Positions 50,715 through 60,819 of a DNA stretch of 64,000 bases are shown here, in pieces. This DNA is from Novosphingobium sp. NDB2Meth1. Lineage in GTDB: Bacteria; Pseudomonadota; Alphaproteobacteria; Sphingomonadales; Sphingomonadaceae. The number at the start of each line of letters is the position of its first letter. Position 1 is the stretch's first letter. The position numbers and the translations under genes were made by a program. Where the stretch lies: contig NZ_FPEH01000012.1 of the NCBI RefSeq assembly GCF_900117425.1, positions 372,001-436,000 on the forward strand, read 5' to 3'. The notes under the pieces were generated by a model. The model saw only the letters and a program-made list of their open reading frames with translations. It searched no databases and was not told where the DNA came from.

Positions 50715-53057
50715 ATGACCGCCGTTCTCGCCGACGACCGCACCGATCTGATCCCCGCGCTCGAAGCGCTCGATGCCCGGTTGCGCTGGCTTTCCGCTTG
50801 GACAGTGCACAATGCCAACAACATCCGCACCAAGCGCGACGGGATGAAGGTGGGCGGCCATCAGGCGAGCTGCGCCTCGATGACAACGATCATGGCGGCG
50901 CTCTACTTTCATGCGCTGCGCCCGCAGGACAAGGTGGCCGTGAAACCGCATGCCGGGCCGCTGCTCCATGCGATCCACTACCTGCTTGGCAACCAGTCGC
51001 TTGACCAGTTGCAGCGCTTTCGCGGGCTGGGCGGCATGCAGAGCTACCCCTCGCGGACCAAGGACCAGATCCCGGTCGATTTTTCCACCGGCTCGGTCGG
51101 TCTCGGCGTAGCGATCACCGCCTTTGCCAGCCTCGTGCAGGACTACTGCATCGCGCAGGGGCACATGAGCGAGGCCGATGCGGGCCGGATGATCGCGCTG
51201 ATGGGCGATGCCGAGCTCGACGAGGGCAACATCTACGAATGCCTGATCGAGGCCTACAAGCACGACATCCGCAATTGCTGGTGGGTGGTCGACTACAACC
51301 GCCAGTCGCTCGACGCCACCACGGCGGACCGCATGTTCCGCCGCTTCGACGATATCTTCGAGACTTGCGGATGGCGGGTCATCACCTTGAAGAGCGGCAA
51401 GCTGCAGAAGGCGGTTTTCGCGCGGCCCGGCGGGCAGGCGCTGGAGGACTGGATCGACAACTGCCCCAATGCCGAGTTCGCGGCGCTGACTTATCAGGGC
51501 GGAGAGGCGTGGCGCGAGCGGCTGCTGAAGGATCTTGGTGACCAGAGCGCCACCCGGGCGCTGATCGAAAGCTTCGACGATGCCGCGCTGGCGCAGCTGA
51601 TGACCAACCTCGGCGGGCATTGCGCCGAGACGCTGGTCGAGGCCTTTGCGCAGGCCGATGACGACAAGCCGACGCTGTTCATCGCCTACACCGTCAAGGG
51701 CTACGGCCTGCCTCTGCAGGGGCACAAGGACAACCACTCGGGCATGATGAACACCGCCCAGATCGAGGGTCTGCGGGCCAGCATGGGCATTGCCGAGGGT
51801 TCCGAGTGGGAACCGTGGGGCGGGCTCGGCGACAACGTCGCCGCTGAACTCAAGGCGTTTGTGCAGAAGAGCGCGTTGGCTGCAAAGCCTGCCGAGCACA
51901 GCCCGCCCGCGATCCCGGTCCCTGCGCGCCTGCCGGTGCCGGAGGGTGAGGAGCAATCCACCCAGTCGGCCTTCGGGCGCATCCTGATGGATCTCGCGCG
52001 GCCCGGCGATGCGCTGGGCGACCGGATCGTGACGACCGCGCCGGACGTCACGCAGACCACCAACCTCGGCGGCTTCGTCAACCGGCGCGGGCTGTTCCGC
52101 CGGGGCGAGCTCAAGGACGTGTTCCAGGCCGCGCGCATTCCTTCGGCGCAGAAGTGGGTGGGCAACACGGCGGGGCAGCATGTCGAGCTGGGCATTGCCG
52201 AGACCAACTTCTTTCTCGTGCTGGCGGCGTTCGGCCTCTCCGCGCCGCACTTCGGCACGCGGCTGCTGCCGGTGGGGACAGTCTACGATCCGTTCATCGC
52301 GCGCGGTCTCGATGCGCTGAACTACGGGTGCTATCAGGATGCCCGGTTCCTGCTGGTGGGCACGCCTTCGGGGCTGACGCTGGGCGCCGAGGGCGGTGCG
52401 CACCAATCGATCAACACGCCGCTGATCGGCATGGGCCAGCCCAATCTCGATTACTTCGAACCGGCCTTTGCCGATGAAGTGGCGCTGCTCATGCGCCATG
52501 CCTTCGAGCACATGCAGAAGCCGGATGGTGCATCGGTCTATCTCCGCCTCAGCACCCGCTCGATCCAGCAGGTGACGCGCGAGGACGCGAGCTGGGAGGC
52601 CGATGCGCTGAAAGGAGCGTACTGGCTCAAGCGCCCGGATGTGGGGGCCGATGCTGCCATTGTATTCACCGGAGCCATCGCGCCGGAAGCGATTGCCGCG
52701 TGGGAAACGTTGCGTGAGGATCTGCCCGGGCTGGGCCTGCTCAACGTGACGTCGCCCGATCTGCTCCATAGGGGCTGGGCGGCCCGCCGTGCGGCGCGCT
52801 GGACCGGCAGGAAGCCGGAACCGAGCCACATCGATACGCTGCTCGGCGCGCTGGCGCCGGGCGCAGGGCTCGTCACGGTGATCGACGGTTCGCCCTCGGC
52901 GCTGTCATGGCTCGGTGCGGTCAAGGGCATGCGTGTGAGCCCGCTCGGGATCGAGCGCTTCGGCCAGACAGGGGACCTGCCAGACCTCTACCGCACCTAC
53001 CGGCTCGATGCCGATGCGATCATCGATGCGGCCGCGGAGCTGTTTCTGGAGGGGTGA
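50715..53057 (+). CDS. Homodimeric PDH-E1/transketolase-like 2-oxoacid dehydrogenase (MdeB-like)
   Basis: A 780-residue thiamine-diphosphate enzyme with the layout of homodimeric pyruvate dehydrogenase E1. The TPP motif is GDAELDEGN (from 164) through VVDYNRQSLD (N195). The pyrimidine-binding domain includes GQHVELGIAETNFFLVLAAF, and a transketolase C-like domain ends the protein. AceE-type E1 and MdeB (2-oxobutyrate dehydrogenase E1) are the nearest relatives known to me. I start at ATG 50715, because earlier in-frame codons overlap the operator dyads. It is divergent from an Lrp regulator; no E2/E3 genes or methionine gamma-lyase gene are nearby. The 2-oxoacid substrate is inferred. Confidence 0.82.
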   Translation: MTAVLADDRTDLIPALEALDARLRWLSAWTVHNANNIRTKRDGMKVGGHQASCASMTTIMAALYFHALRPQDKVAVKPHAGPLLHAIHYLLGNQSLDQLQRFRGLGGMQSYPSRTKDQIPVDFSTGSVGLGVAITAFASLVQDYCIAQGHMSEADAGRMIALMGDAELDEGNIYECLIEAYKHDIRNCWWVVDYNRQSLDATTADRMFRRFDDIFETCGWRVITLKSGKLQKAVFARPGGQALEDWIDNCPNAEFAALTYQGGEAWRERLLKDLGDQSATRALIESFDDAALAQLMTNLGGHCAETLVEAFAQADDDKPTLFIAYTVKGYGLPLQGHKDNHSGMMNTAQIEGLRASMGIAEGSEWEPWGGLGDNVAAELKAFVQKSALAAKPAEHSPPAIPVPARLPVPEGEEQSTQSAFGRILMDLARPGDALGDRIVTTAPDVTQTTNLGGFVNRRGLFRRGELKDVFQAARIPSAQKWVGNTAGQHVELGIAETNFFLVLAAFGLSAPHFGTRLLPVGTVYDPFIARGLDALNYGCYQDARFLLVGTPSGLTLGAEGGAHQSINTPLIGMGQPNLDYFEPAFADEVALLMRHAFEHMQKPDGASVYLRLSTRSIQQVTREDASWEADALKGAYWLKRPDVGADAAIVFTGAIAPEAIAAWETLREDLPGLGLLNVTSPDLLHRGWAARRAARWTGRKPEPSHIDTLLGALAPGAGLVTVIDGSPSALSWLGAVKGMRVSPLGIERFGQTGDLPDLYRTYRLDADAIIDAAAELFLEG

Positions 53058-53280
53058 TAGGCACAGAAACTGCCCTATTCCAACATCTAATGGATACTAT
53101 TAGCAAACAAACAAGCGGTTTGGTTGGCATAAGTCCTTGAAATTCCTGTTGCAGCTCTGCACCGCGCGCCGGACTTCGGTTTGGCGCGTGGCAGCCGTGC
53201 TTGCGCGTCCTCCGGGCTTGAGGCACCTTTCGCGCATCTGGAGAAGCGGGAGGGACGCTGTCCTCCGGGGAGAAAGAACA

Positions 53281-55734
53281 ATGACCATGAGCAACATGAC
53301 CATCATCCGCCGCGCCATGCAGGCGGGCACGGGCTTCGCGGCACTTGTCCTCGGCCTGATCGCAGCACCCGCCCTTGCGCAGGACGCACAGGCCAGCGAA
53401 ACCGCCGCAGCGCCTGCCGAGACCGGCGAGATCGTCGTCACCGCCCAGCGCCGCGAGCAGAAGGCCAACGATGTCGGCATCGCGGTCAGCGTCGTCGGCG
53501 CCAAGGACATCAAGGCGCTCAACATCGTCAACGCGACCGATGTCGTGCGCGCGATCCCGAACCTCAAGTTCAACGCCTACGGTTCGAGCCAGGTCGTCTA
53601 CAACATCCGCGGCGTCTCGCAGAACGACTACGGCGACCAGCAGGAGCCGCCGGTCGCGGTCTATCAGGACGACAGCTATACCTCGTCGATCACCGCCGCG
53701 AGCTTCCCGGTGTTCGACCTTGCCCGCGTCGAAGCGCTGCGCGGTCCGCAGGGCACGCTGTTCGGCCGCAATGCCACCGGCGGCGCGGTGCAGTTCATCT
53801 CCGCGCAGCCGACCGAAGAGTTCGAAGGCTACGGCGCCATCACGTATGGCCGGTTCAATCAGGTGATCGCGGAAGGCGCGCTCTCGGGCGCCTTGTCCGA
53901 CACGCTGACGGCGCGTGTTTCGGGCCAGTACACGCGCGATGACGGCTATATCAAGAACATCACTCCCGGCCAGCCGGACCGTGGCGCGGACAACCACTGG
54001 GCGCTGCGCGGTATCCTGCTGTGGAAGCCCAGCAGCGACTTCAAGGCCAAGCTGACGCTGCGCTACGCCAAGGCGGACCGCGAGCGGCAGGCGGGCATCT
54101 ACTCGCTCGAGCCGACTTGTCCCAATGCGCAGTTCCAGGGCGAATTCCTCGGCCCCAACGAGTTCTGCTCGTACTGGGGCGTCACCGGCACGACCGGCAA
54201 CGGCTATGCCAACCCGGCGATCACGCCGTCGCAGGGCGGCAATCCGTGGCGCACGGCGGGCACCGGCGATGCCTACGTCGACCGCGATGTGTTCGGCGCC
54301 TCGCTGCGGCTCGATGCCAAGATCGGCGCGTTCGACGTGACCTCGATCACCGACTACCAGCACCTCAAGAAGTTCTACATCGAGCAGGGCGACAGCGTTC
54401 CGGAGTTCCCGTACGTGCCGCAAGGCCCGTTCCGCGATCCCGGTCCGTGCCCCGCACCGGCACAGAGCGTGACCTGCTACACCTCGGGCACCGTGTTCTT
54501 CCAGCGCGCGAAGACCAACCAGGTCAGCCAGGAAATCCGCGCCGCCGCCACCTTCGGCAAGAACTACCTGACCGTCGGCGCCTTCGGGATGATCATCGAT
54601 GGCAAGTTCAATGCGAAGTACGCGGTGCCGTTCATCGGCTATGATCCCGATGTCGCGTTCAGCCAGCGGACCGAGAGCTTTGCCTTCTTCGCGCAGAACG
54701 AATTCAAGATCGACGACCAGTGGAAGCTGATCGGCGGCATCCGCTACTGGCAGGACAAGAAGCGCGGCATCTACAATGCCGTCGCGCCGACCGGGCCCTA
54801 TGCGCTGTCGCTCTATTTCGGTCCGGATGACATCCGCTACAACGACACGACCGGCACGGTGACGCCGGGTTCGTGGAGCTTCAGCAGCGGTGCGCCCTCG
54901 GGCGTCACCACGCGTCCCAGTGCGGCCAACCCGACCTTCCGCGGCGTCACGGCTCGCGCGGAAATCGACTACAAGCCGACGCCCGACACGCTGATCTACG
55001 CCAGCTACAACCGCGGCTCGAAGTCGGGCGGGTTCACCTTCTCGACCGGTACGCCGTTCCCGACGCAGCTAGTCGACGTGCTGAACAACATTCCGTACCG
55101 CCCGGAAACGCTCAACGCCTATGAAGTGGGTCTCAAGGCCAAGCTGCCGGGGAACACGCAGTTCAACCTCGCGGCGTTCTACTACGACTACAAGAACTAC
55201 CAGGCCTTCGTGCAGGTCTTCGCGGCGCAGGTGGTTCGCAACCTGCCGGCCAAGATCAAGGGCATCGAGGCGGACATCACCAGCCGTCCGATCCCGGGCC
55301 TGACCTTGCAGCTTTCGGGCGCCTTGCAGGACAGCGAAGTGAAGGACGTGCTGCTGCCCGACGCGACGACGGTGAAGACCAGCAACCTGCCGCAGGCCCC
55401 CGGTTTCGCAGGCAATGCGCTGGTGCGGTATGAGTTCGACACCGGCATCGGCCGCGCCTCCCTGCAGGCGGACGCGCTCTACACGGGCAAGTTCTGCTTC
55501 ACCGTGCTTTGCGCGCCGGTCGAGCGCGAGCGGGCCTATGCGGTCGCGAACATGCGCGTGGGCCTGAGCCCCAAAGGCACCAATCTCGATCTGGCGTTCT
55601 TCGTGAACAACCTGTTCGAGCGCCGGTACCGCGTCTACGCCTTCGATGCCTCGACCTACTGGGGCTATACCACGGGCGTCTATGCCAAGCCGCGCACCTG
55701 GGGTGTGAACGCGGTGTGGCACTTCGGGAAGTAA
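53281..55734 (+). CDS. TonB-dependent outer membrane receptor 3
   Basis: An 817-residue receptor with a signal peptide (MTIIRRAMQAGTGFAALVLG, cleavage after APALAQ near 34) and a TonB-box-like GEIVVTAQRREQ near 50. The plug has DIKALNIVNATDVVRAIPNL and VEALRGPQGTLFGRNATGGA; the barrel ends in NAVWHFGK. This plug type is common in receptors for aromatic or terpenoid-like compounds and siderophores, so it does not by itself say choline. ATG 53281 follows GGGGAG at good distance; 53058-53280 upstream holds no other clear element. It is followed after 123 bases (with a repeat) by the choline-betaine genes, which may be coincidental. Confidence 0.9.
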   Translation: MTMSNMTIIRRAMQAGTGFAALVLGLIAAPALAQDAQASETAAAPAETGEIVVTAQRREQKANDVGIAVSVVGAKDIKALNIVNATDVVRAIPNLKFNAYGSSQVVYNIRGVSQNDYGDQQEPPVAVYQDDSYTSSITAASFPVFDLARVEALRGPQGTLFGRNATGGAVQFISAQPTEEFEGYGAITYGRFNQVIAEGALSGALSDTLTARVSGQYTRDDGYIKNITPGQPDRGADNHWALRGILLWKPSSDFKAKLTLRYAKADRERQAGIYSLEPTCPNAQFQGEFLGPNEFCSYWGVTGTTGNGYANPAITPSQGGNPWRTAGTGDAYVDRDVFGASLRLDAKIGAFDVTSITDYQHLKKFYIEQGDSVPEFPYVPQGPFRDPGPCPAPAQSVTCYTSGTVFFQRAKTNQVSQEIRAAATFGKNYLTVGAFGMIIDGKFNAKYAVPFIGYDPDVAFSQRTESFAFFAQNEFKIDDQWKLIGGIRYWQDKKRGIYNAVAPTGPYALSLYFGPDDIRYNDTTGTVTPGSWSFSSGAPSGVTTRPSAANPTFRGVTARAEIDYKPTPDTLIYASYNRGSKSGGFTFSTGTPFPTQLVDVLNNIPYRPETLNAYEVGLKAKLPGNTQFNLAAFYYDYKNYQAFVQVFAAQVVRNLPAKIKGIEADITSRPIPGLTLQLSGALQDSEVKDVLLPDATTVKTSNLPQAPGFAGNALVRYEFDTGIGRASLQADALYTGKFCFTVLCAPVERERAYAVANMRVGLSPKGTNLDLAFFVNNLFERRYRVYAFDASTYWGYTTGVYAKPRTWGVNAVWHFGK

Positions 55735-55744
55735 GAGGAAGCAG

Positions 55745-55834
55745 TACCCCTCCGACCCGCTTCGCGGGCCACCTCCCCATTTTCGTCGGAGACGCAAATG
55801 GGGAGGTGGCCTGCCGAAGGCAGGTCGGAGGGGT
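55745..55834. repeat. Dispersed palindromic repeat, family C (copy 1)
   Basis: Arms ACCCCTCCGACC...CCACCTCCCCATTTT and AAATGGGGAGGTGGCC...GGTCGGAGGGGT are complementary over about 38 bases. The arms also contain small nested stems CGCTTCGCG and CTGCCGAAGGCAG. It lies between TonB receptor 3 and betB. A longer relative is at 60572-60702. Confidence 0.88.
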
Positions 55835-55857
55835 CCTTCCTTCAATTTGGAACAGCA

Positions 55858-57267
55858 ATGACCGACACCTTCCAGACCATCAATCCCGCCACGGGCGAAG
55901 TGCTGGCAACGCTGCCCATCGCCGGGCAGGCCGAAGTCAATGCCGCTGTCGCCAAAGCGGCGGCGGCGCAGAAGGAATGGGCCAAGCGCACCGGCACCGA
56001 GCGCGGCCGCATCCTGAGGCGCGCGGCAGAAATCCTGCGTGAGCGCAATGATGAGCTGGCGGCGCTTGAAACGCGCGACACCGGCAAGCCGATCCAGGAA
56101 ACGCTGGTCGTCGATGTGGTCTCGGGCATCGACTGCCTCGAGTTTTTCGCCGGTGTCGCCCCGACGATTGCGGGCGAGCATATCGATCTCGGACCCTCCG
56201 CCTTCGGCTATACCCGGCGCGAGCCGCTGGGGGTCTGCGCAGGGATCGGCGCGTGGAACTATCCGATCCAGATCGCCTGCTGGAAGTCCGCCCCCGCGCT
56301 CGCCTGCGGCAATGCGGTCATCTTCAAACCGTCCGAACTGACTCCGCTCACCGCGATCGAGGTGGAGAAGATCTACCTTGAGGCCGGGCTGCCGGAAGGC
56401 CTGTTCCAGGTGCTCCATGGTTTCGGTGCGACGGGCGCGATGCTGACCGAGCATCCCGGCATTGCCAAGATCTCGCTCACTGGCAGCGTGCCGACGGGCA
56501 AGAAGATCATGGCGGGCGCAGCCTCGACGCTCAAGAACGTCACACTGGAGCTGGGCGGCAAATCCCCGCTGATCATCTTCGCCGATGCGGATATCGAAAA
56601 CGCGGTTTCGGGGGCGCATCTCGCCAATTTCTACTCGGCGGGCGAAGTCTGCTCGAACGGCACGCGCGTGTTCGTTGAGCGCAGCATCCTTCCCGAGTTC
56701 CTCGCCAGCCTGAAGGCGCGCACCGAGCGGATCAAGCTGGGCGATCCGATCGACCCGGCCACGCAGATGGGCTCGCTGATATCCGAAGCCCACCTGAACA
56801 AGGTCATGGGCTATATCGAGAAGGGCAAGGCCGAGGGCGCCGAAGTCCTCACCGGCGGCCACCGCGTGACTGAAGGTGTACCAGCCGCCGGTTTTTACGT
56901 GGCGCCCACGGTGTTTACCGCATGCACCGACGACATGACCGTGGTGCGGGAGGAAATCTTCGGGCCGGTCATGACCGTGCTGCCGTTCGATACCGAAGAG
57001 GAAGTGATCGCGCGGGCCAACGATACCGAGTTCGGGCTGGCGGCGGGTGTGTTCACCAGGGATCTGACCCGCGCACACCGCGTGATCGCCGCACTCGATG
57101 CGGGGTCGTGCTGGATCAACACGTTCAATATCTGCCCGGTCGAAATGCCCTTCGGCGGTTTCAAGCAGTCCGGCATCGGCTTCGAGAACAGCCGCGAGGC
57201 GATCCACCACTTCACGCGCCTCAAGGGCGTCTATGTCGCGATGGAGCCTATCGATGCCCCTTACTGA
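55858..57267 (+). CDS. betB: Betaine aldehyde dehydrogenase
   Basis: A 469-residue NAD(P)-dependent aldehyde dehydrogenase of the BetB group. Visible are [20 protein letters not shown], the NAD fold motif [13 protein letters not shown], the general base Glu in [10 protein letters not shown], the nucleophilic Cys in [12 protein letters not shown], and [14 protein letters not shown]. It oxidises betaine aldehyde to glycine betaine in the cytoplasm. ATG 55858 follows GGAACAGCA. The choline dehydrogenase gene begins inside its last codons (14-base overlap). Identity is supported by that pairing and by the betaine-demethylating genes downstream. Confidence 0.9.
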   Translation: MTDTFQTINPATGEVLATLPIAGQAEVNAAVAKAAAAQKEWAKRTGTERGRILRRAAEILRERNDELAALETRDTGKPIQETLVVDVVSGIDCLEFFAGVAPTIAGEHIDLGPSAFGYTRREPLGVCAGIGAWNYPIQIACWKSAPALACGNAVIFKPSELTPLTAIEVEKIYLEAGLPEGLFQVLHGFGATGAMLTEHPGIAKISLTGSVPTGKKIMAGAASTLKNVTLELGGKSPLIIFADADIENAVSGAHLANFYSAGEVCSNGTRVFVERSILPEFLASLKARTERIKLGDPIDPATQMGSLISEAHLNKVMGYIEKGKAEGAEVLTGGHRVTEGVPAAGFYVAPTVFTACTDDMTVVREEIFGPVMTVLPFDTEEEVIARANDTEFGLAAGVFTRDLTRAHRVIAALDAGSCWINTFNICPVEMPFGGFKQSGIGFENSREAIHHFTRLKGVYVAMEPIDAPY

Positions 57268-58921
57268 GGGTGAGTGGGACTATGTGATCGTCGGCGCCGG
57301 GTCGGCGGGCTGCGTGCTGGCGGACCGGCTTTCGGCAGACGGCAAGCACAAGGTGCTGGTGCTCGAGTTCGGCGGGTCGGACCAGTCGATCTACATCCAG
57401 ATGCCGAGCGCGCTCGCCATTCCGATGAACACCGCGCGGTGGAATTGGCAGTACGAAAGCGAGCCCGAGCCGGGCCTCGATGGCCGCGTGCTGCACACCC
57501 CGCGCGGGAAGGGGCTGGGCGGCTCCTCCTCGATCAACGGGCTTGTCTACATTCGCGGCAATCCGCTCGATTTCGAGCGCTGGGAAGAGGAAGGCGCACG
57601 CGGGTGGAACTATGCCTCGGTGCTCCCCTACTTCAAGCGGGCCGAGCGGCGCGACGAGGGCGGCAACGAATATCGCGGCGGCGATGGCCCGCTCGATACG
57701 CGCTATGGCACCTTGCAGAACCCGCTCAACCAGGCCTGGCTCGATGCGGCGAAGCAGGCGGGCTACAGCCTGACCGATGACGTCAACGGCTTCCGGCAGG
57801 AAGGTTTCGGCCGGATGGACATGACCGTCCGTGATGGCGAGCGGTGCAGTGCAGCCAAGGCCTATCTGCGCCCCGCGATGCGGCGGCCGAACCTGACCGT
57901 GCTGCAACACACCCTTGCAACGCGGGTGGTGATGGAAGGCAAGCGCGCGGTCGGCGTGGAGATGGAGCGCTATGGCAAGCGGTCTGTCGTGAAGGCGAAC
58001 CGCGAGGTCATCCTCGCCGGCGGGCCGATCAATTCGCCGCAGCTGCTGAAGCTTTCCGGCATCGGTCCGGCGGAGGAACTGGCGCGGCACGGGATCAAGG
58101 TCGTGGCGGACCGCGCGGGTGTGGGCGCGAACCTGCAGGATCATCTCGAGTTCTATTTCCAGATGGCCTGCACCCAGCCGGTCACGCTCTACAGGTATGC
58201 CAACCTGCTGGGCAAAGGCTATGTCGGTGCGCGCTGGCTGTTCCTGAAATCGGGGCTGGGGGCGACCAACCATTTCGAGACCTGCGGCTTCATCCGCAGC
58301 AAGGCGGGCATCCGCTATCCCGATATCCAGTACCACTTCTTCCCGATGGCGGTAAGCTACGACGGCAATTCGCTGGCGAGCGAGCATGGGTTCCAGGCCC
58401 ATGTCGGCCCGATGCGCTCGAAGAGTCGTGGCTCGGTCACGCTGCGCAGCGCCGATCCCGCCGACAAACCGGTGATCCGCTTCAACTACCTTTCGCACCC
58501 CGACGACATCGAGGAAATGCGCGCCTGCGTGCGGCTGACGCGCGAGATCTTCCAGCAGCCGGCCTTCGCGCCGTGGCGGGGCCGCGAGATCCAGCCGGGC
58601 GCGGATGTGACCAGCGACGAGGCGATCGACGCCTTCATCCGGCAGAAGGTGGAAAGCGCCTATCACCCCTCCTGCACCTGCAAGATGGGCGCCGTGGATG
58701 ATCCCTTTGCGGTGGTCGATCCCGAACTGCGCGTGATCGGCGTGGAAGGCCTGCGCGTGGTGGACAGTTCGGTCATGCCCTCGGTGACGACGGGCAACCT
58801 CAACGCGCCGACGATCATGATCGGTGAGAAGGGCGCCGACCACATCCTTGGCAAGGACCTGCTCGCGCCGTCCAACGCGCCCTATTATGTCGCCCCGAAC
58901 TGGGAGACTTCCCAGCGATGA
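57254..58921 (+). CDS. betA: Choline dehydrogenase (GMC oxidoreductase)
   Basis: A 555-residue GMC flavoprotein. The FAD fold is [19 protein letters not shown] at the N-terminus, with [18 protein letters not shown] near 90 and the GMC second signature [17 protein letters not shown] near 255. The active His lies in [10 protein letters not shown], with a closing [15 protein letters not shown]. It oxidises choline to betaine aldehyde, probably at the membrane with quinone as acceptor. ATG 57254 has GGAG 7 bases upstream and overlaps betB by 14 bases; the permease start overlaps its stop. The betB-betA-transporter order makes the assignment firm. Confidence 0.9.
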   Translation: MPLTEGEWDYVIVGAGSAGCVLADRLSADGKHKVLVLEFGGSDQSIYIQMPSALAIPMNTARWNWQYESEPEPGLDGRVLHTPRGKGLGGSSSINGLVYIRGNPLDFERWEEEGARGWNYASVLPYFKRAERRDEGGNEYRGGDGPLDTRYGTLQNPLNQAWLDAAKQAGYSLTDDVNGFRQEGFGRMDMTVRDGERCSAAKAYLRPAMRRPNLTVLQHTLATRVVMEGKRAVGVEMERYGKRSVVKANREVILAGGPINSPQLLKLSGIGPAEELARHGIKVVADRAGVGANLQDHLEFYFQMACTQPVTLYRYANLLGKGYVGARWLFLKSGLGATNHFETCGFIRSKAGIRYPDIQYHFFPMAVSYDGNSLASEHGFQAHVGPMRSKSRGSVTLRSADPADKPVIRFNYLSHPDDIEEMRACVRLTREIFQQPAFAPWRGREIQPGADVTSDEAIDAFIRQKVESAYHPSCTCKMGAVDDPFAVVDPELRVIGVEGLRVVDSSVMPSVTTGNLNAPTIMIGEKGADHILGKDLLAPSNAPYYVAPNWETSQR

Positions 58922-60567
58922 GCGGAGCCGCCGTAGCCGACGTCGCCGGACTGGAAGAGAACGGCGAGCTGCTGCGCTCGCTCGACTGGAAGGGTGCCTT
59001 CTGGGCGTCGTCCGGGGTTCCGGCGGGCGTGCTGATGACCATCGGCGGCGTCGCCACGATGATCGGCCAGCCCAGCTGGGTGATCTTCATCGCCTCGATC
59101 ATGATGGGGTTCCTGCAGAGCTTCGTCTACGCCGAGATTGCCGGGCTCTATCCGCACAAATCGGGCGGCGCCTCGGTCTATGGCGCGGCGGCGTGGCTGC
59201 CCTATTCCAAGTTCGTCGCGCCGATTTCGGTGTGGTGCAACTGGCTGGCGTGGTCACCCGTGCTGACCATGGGCACCAGTCTGGCGGCGGGCTATATCAT
59301 GGCAAGCCTGTTTGCGCCCGACAGCGCCATCAACACCTGGCATATCACGCTGCTCGATCTGGGCTTCGTTCGTGACAAGCTGACGCTGCGGATCAACGCC
59401 GTCTCGATCATCGGGACGGCGTTTCTGCTGCTGACCTTTGCCTTGCAGCATGGCGGCGCGGCCAAGGCGGCCAATGTGCAGAAGATCCTCGGCATCGCCT
59501 GCCTCGCTCCGCTGATCCTCGTCGGTCTGGTGCCGCTGATCACGGGTGACCTGCCGACGCAGAACCTGTTTCCGATCCTGCCGCTGGTGCGCGATGCGGC
59601 GGGGCATGCGCATTTCGGCACGTGGGACGGCTATGGCCTGACGCTGATGGCCGCCGCAATGTTCGGCGCGGGCTGGTCGACCTACGGGTTCGAGACGGCG
59701 GTGTGCTACACGCGCGAGTTCAAGGACCCGGCAAAGGATACCCCGCGCGCGCTGATCGCCTCGGGCATCCTGTGCATCGTCATCTTCGCGCTGGTGCCGC
59801 TGGCATTTCAGGCCTCGCTGGGGCTCGAGGCGATGATGGACCCGCGCATCGGCGATGGGTCGGGCGTGGCGCTCGCGCTGGCCACGATCGTGACCAAAGG
59901 TTTGGGCGTCACGGCAGGCGGTGCGGTGGTCGTCGCCAACCTCTTTATCGCGATGCTGATCCTCTCCCTGCTGCTGATCGTGATGACCTCGATGATGGGC
60001 TCCTCGCGCACGCTCTATCAGGCGGCGGTCGACGGCTGGCTGCCCAAGTACCTGGCCCGCGTGAACAGCCATGGCGCGCCGACGGCGGCGATGTGGACCG
60101 ACCTCGGCTTCAACCTGATCCTGCTGCTTGCCTCGGACTACTTCGCGGTGCTGATGATCTCGAACGTCTGCTACATGGCGTTCAACTTCCTCAACCTGCA
60201 ATCGGGCTGGATCCACCGCATGGACCGCAGCCAGTGGGAGCGCCCGTTCCGCTGCCCGACGTGGCTGCTGGGGCTTGGTGCGGTGCTCGGCTTCGTCAAC
60301 ATGGCCTTCATGGGGGCGGGGGCCGACGTCTATGGCGCGGGGACGCTGCGCAATGGCCTCATCGGCGTGCTGCTGATCCTGCCGGTCTTTGCCTTCCGGC
60401 ATTATGTGCAGGACAAGGGTGTGTTTCCGGCGGCGCTGTCGGAGGATTTTGCGGAAAGCCCGGCGGTGAAGCGGGCGGGGGTGCTGCCGTGGGTGGCGCT
60501 TGCTGGGGCGGCGCTGGTGGTGTTCGCGGCGCATAGCCTCGCGAAGCTGCCGGTGCCGGTGGGGTAG
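58918..60567 (+). CDS. APC-family amino acid/choline-type permease
   Basis: A 549-residue membrane protein with about 12 hydrophobic segments and APC-superfamily features: [20 protein letters not shown] in the first helix region, [44 protein letters not shown], and [20 protein letters not shown]. It is a proton- or sodium-coupled uptake carrier. Its ATG overlaps the betA stop by 4 bases, so choline, betaine or another quaternary amine is the likely cargo; this is from context, since BCCT-type carriers are the more usual choline transporters. A family C repeat follows it. Confidence 0.85.
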   Translation: MSGAAVADVAGLEENGELLRSLDWKGAFWASSGVPAGVLMTIGGVATMIGQPSWVIFIASIMMGFLQSFVYAEIAGLYPHKSGGASVYGAAAWLPYSKFVAPISVWCNWLAWSPVLTMGTSLAAGYIMASLFAPDSAINTWHITLLDLGFVRDKLTLRINAVSIIGTAFLLLTFALQHGGAAKAANVQKILGIACLAPLILVGLVPLITGDLPTQNLFPILPLVRDAAGHAHFGTWDGYGLTLMAAAMFGAGWSTYGFETAVCYTREFKDPAKDTPRALIASGILCIVIFALVPLAFQASLGLEAMMDPRIGDGSGVALALATIVTKGLGVTAGGAVVVANLFIAMLILSLLLIVMTSMMGSSRTLYQAAVDGWLPKYLARVNSHGAPTAAMWTDLGFNLILLLASDYFAVLMISNVCYMAFNFLNLQSGWIHRMDRSQWERPFRCPTWLLGLGAVLGFVNMAFMGAGADVYGAGTLRNGLIGVLLILPVFAFRHYVQDKGVFPAALSEDFAESPAVKRAGVLPWVALAGAALVVFAAHSLAKLPVPVG

Positions 60568-60571
60568 AAGA

Positions 60572-60702
60572 ACCCCTCCGTCTCGCTTCGCGAGCCACCT
60601 CCCCATTTGTCCCTTCGGGAAAAATGGAGAGGAAAAATTGTCCTCCCCATTTTTGCGAAGCAGAAATGGGGAGGTGGCCTGCCGCAGGCAGGTCGGAGGG
60701 GT
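60572..60702. repeat. Dispersed palindromic repeat, family C (copy 2, longer)
   Basis: The same outer arms as 55745-55834 (CCCCTCCG...CCACCTCCCCATT and AATGGGGAGGTGG...CGGAGGGG) enclose about 55 extra bases. The extra part holds a second complementary pair, CCTCCCCATTTTTGCG and part of the outer arm. It separates the permease from the dimethylglycine dehydrogenase gene; the rest of the 252-base gap shows no other element. Confidence 0.87.
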
Positions 60703-60819
60703 CCTTTTGCCTAATATGCAGCATTAGTCTTCGCGATAGCCGCAATGAGCGGTTCAGCCGCGCGCGCTTGGCTGGCATACCGGATTCCTGATATAAGAAA
60801 CGCGAAAGCCGAGGGCGAA

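Noticed and set aside
50586..52829. A 747-codon open frame on the minus strand opposite the PDH-E1-like gene
   Set aside because: Biased His/Arg/Gly composition and no motifs; the plus strand has the TPP-binding motif and full family layout.
55069..57210. A 713-codon open frame on the minus strand across TonB receptor 3 and betB
   Set aside because: It spans two genuine genes and a repeat, with no family resemblance.
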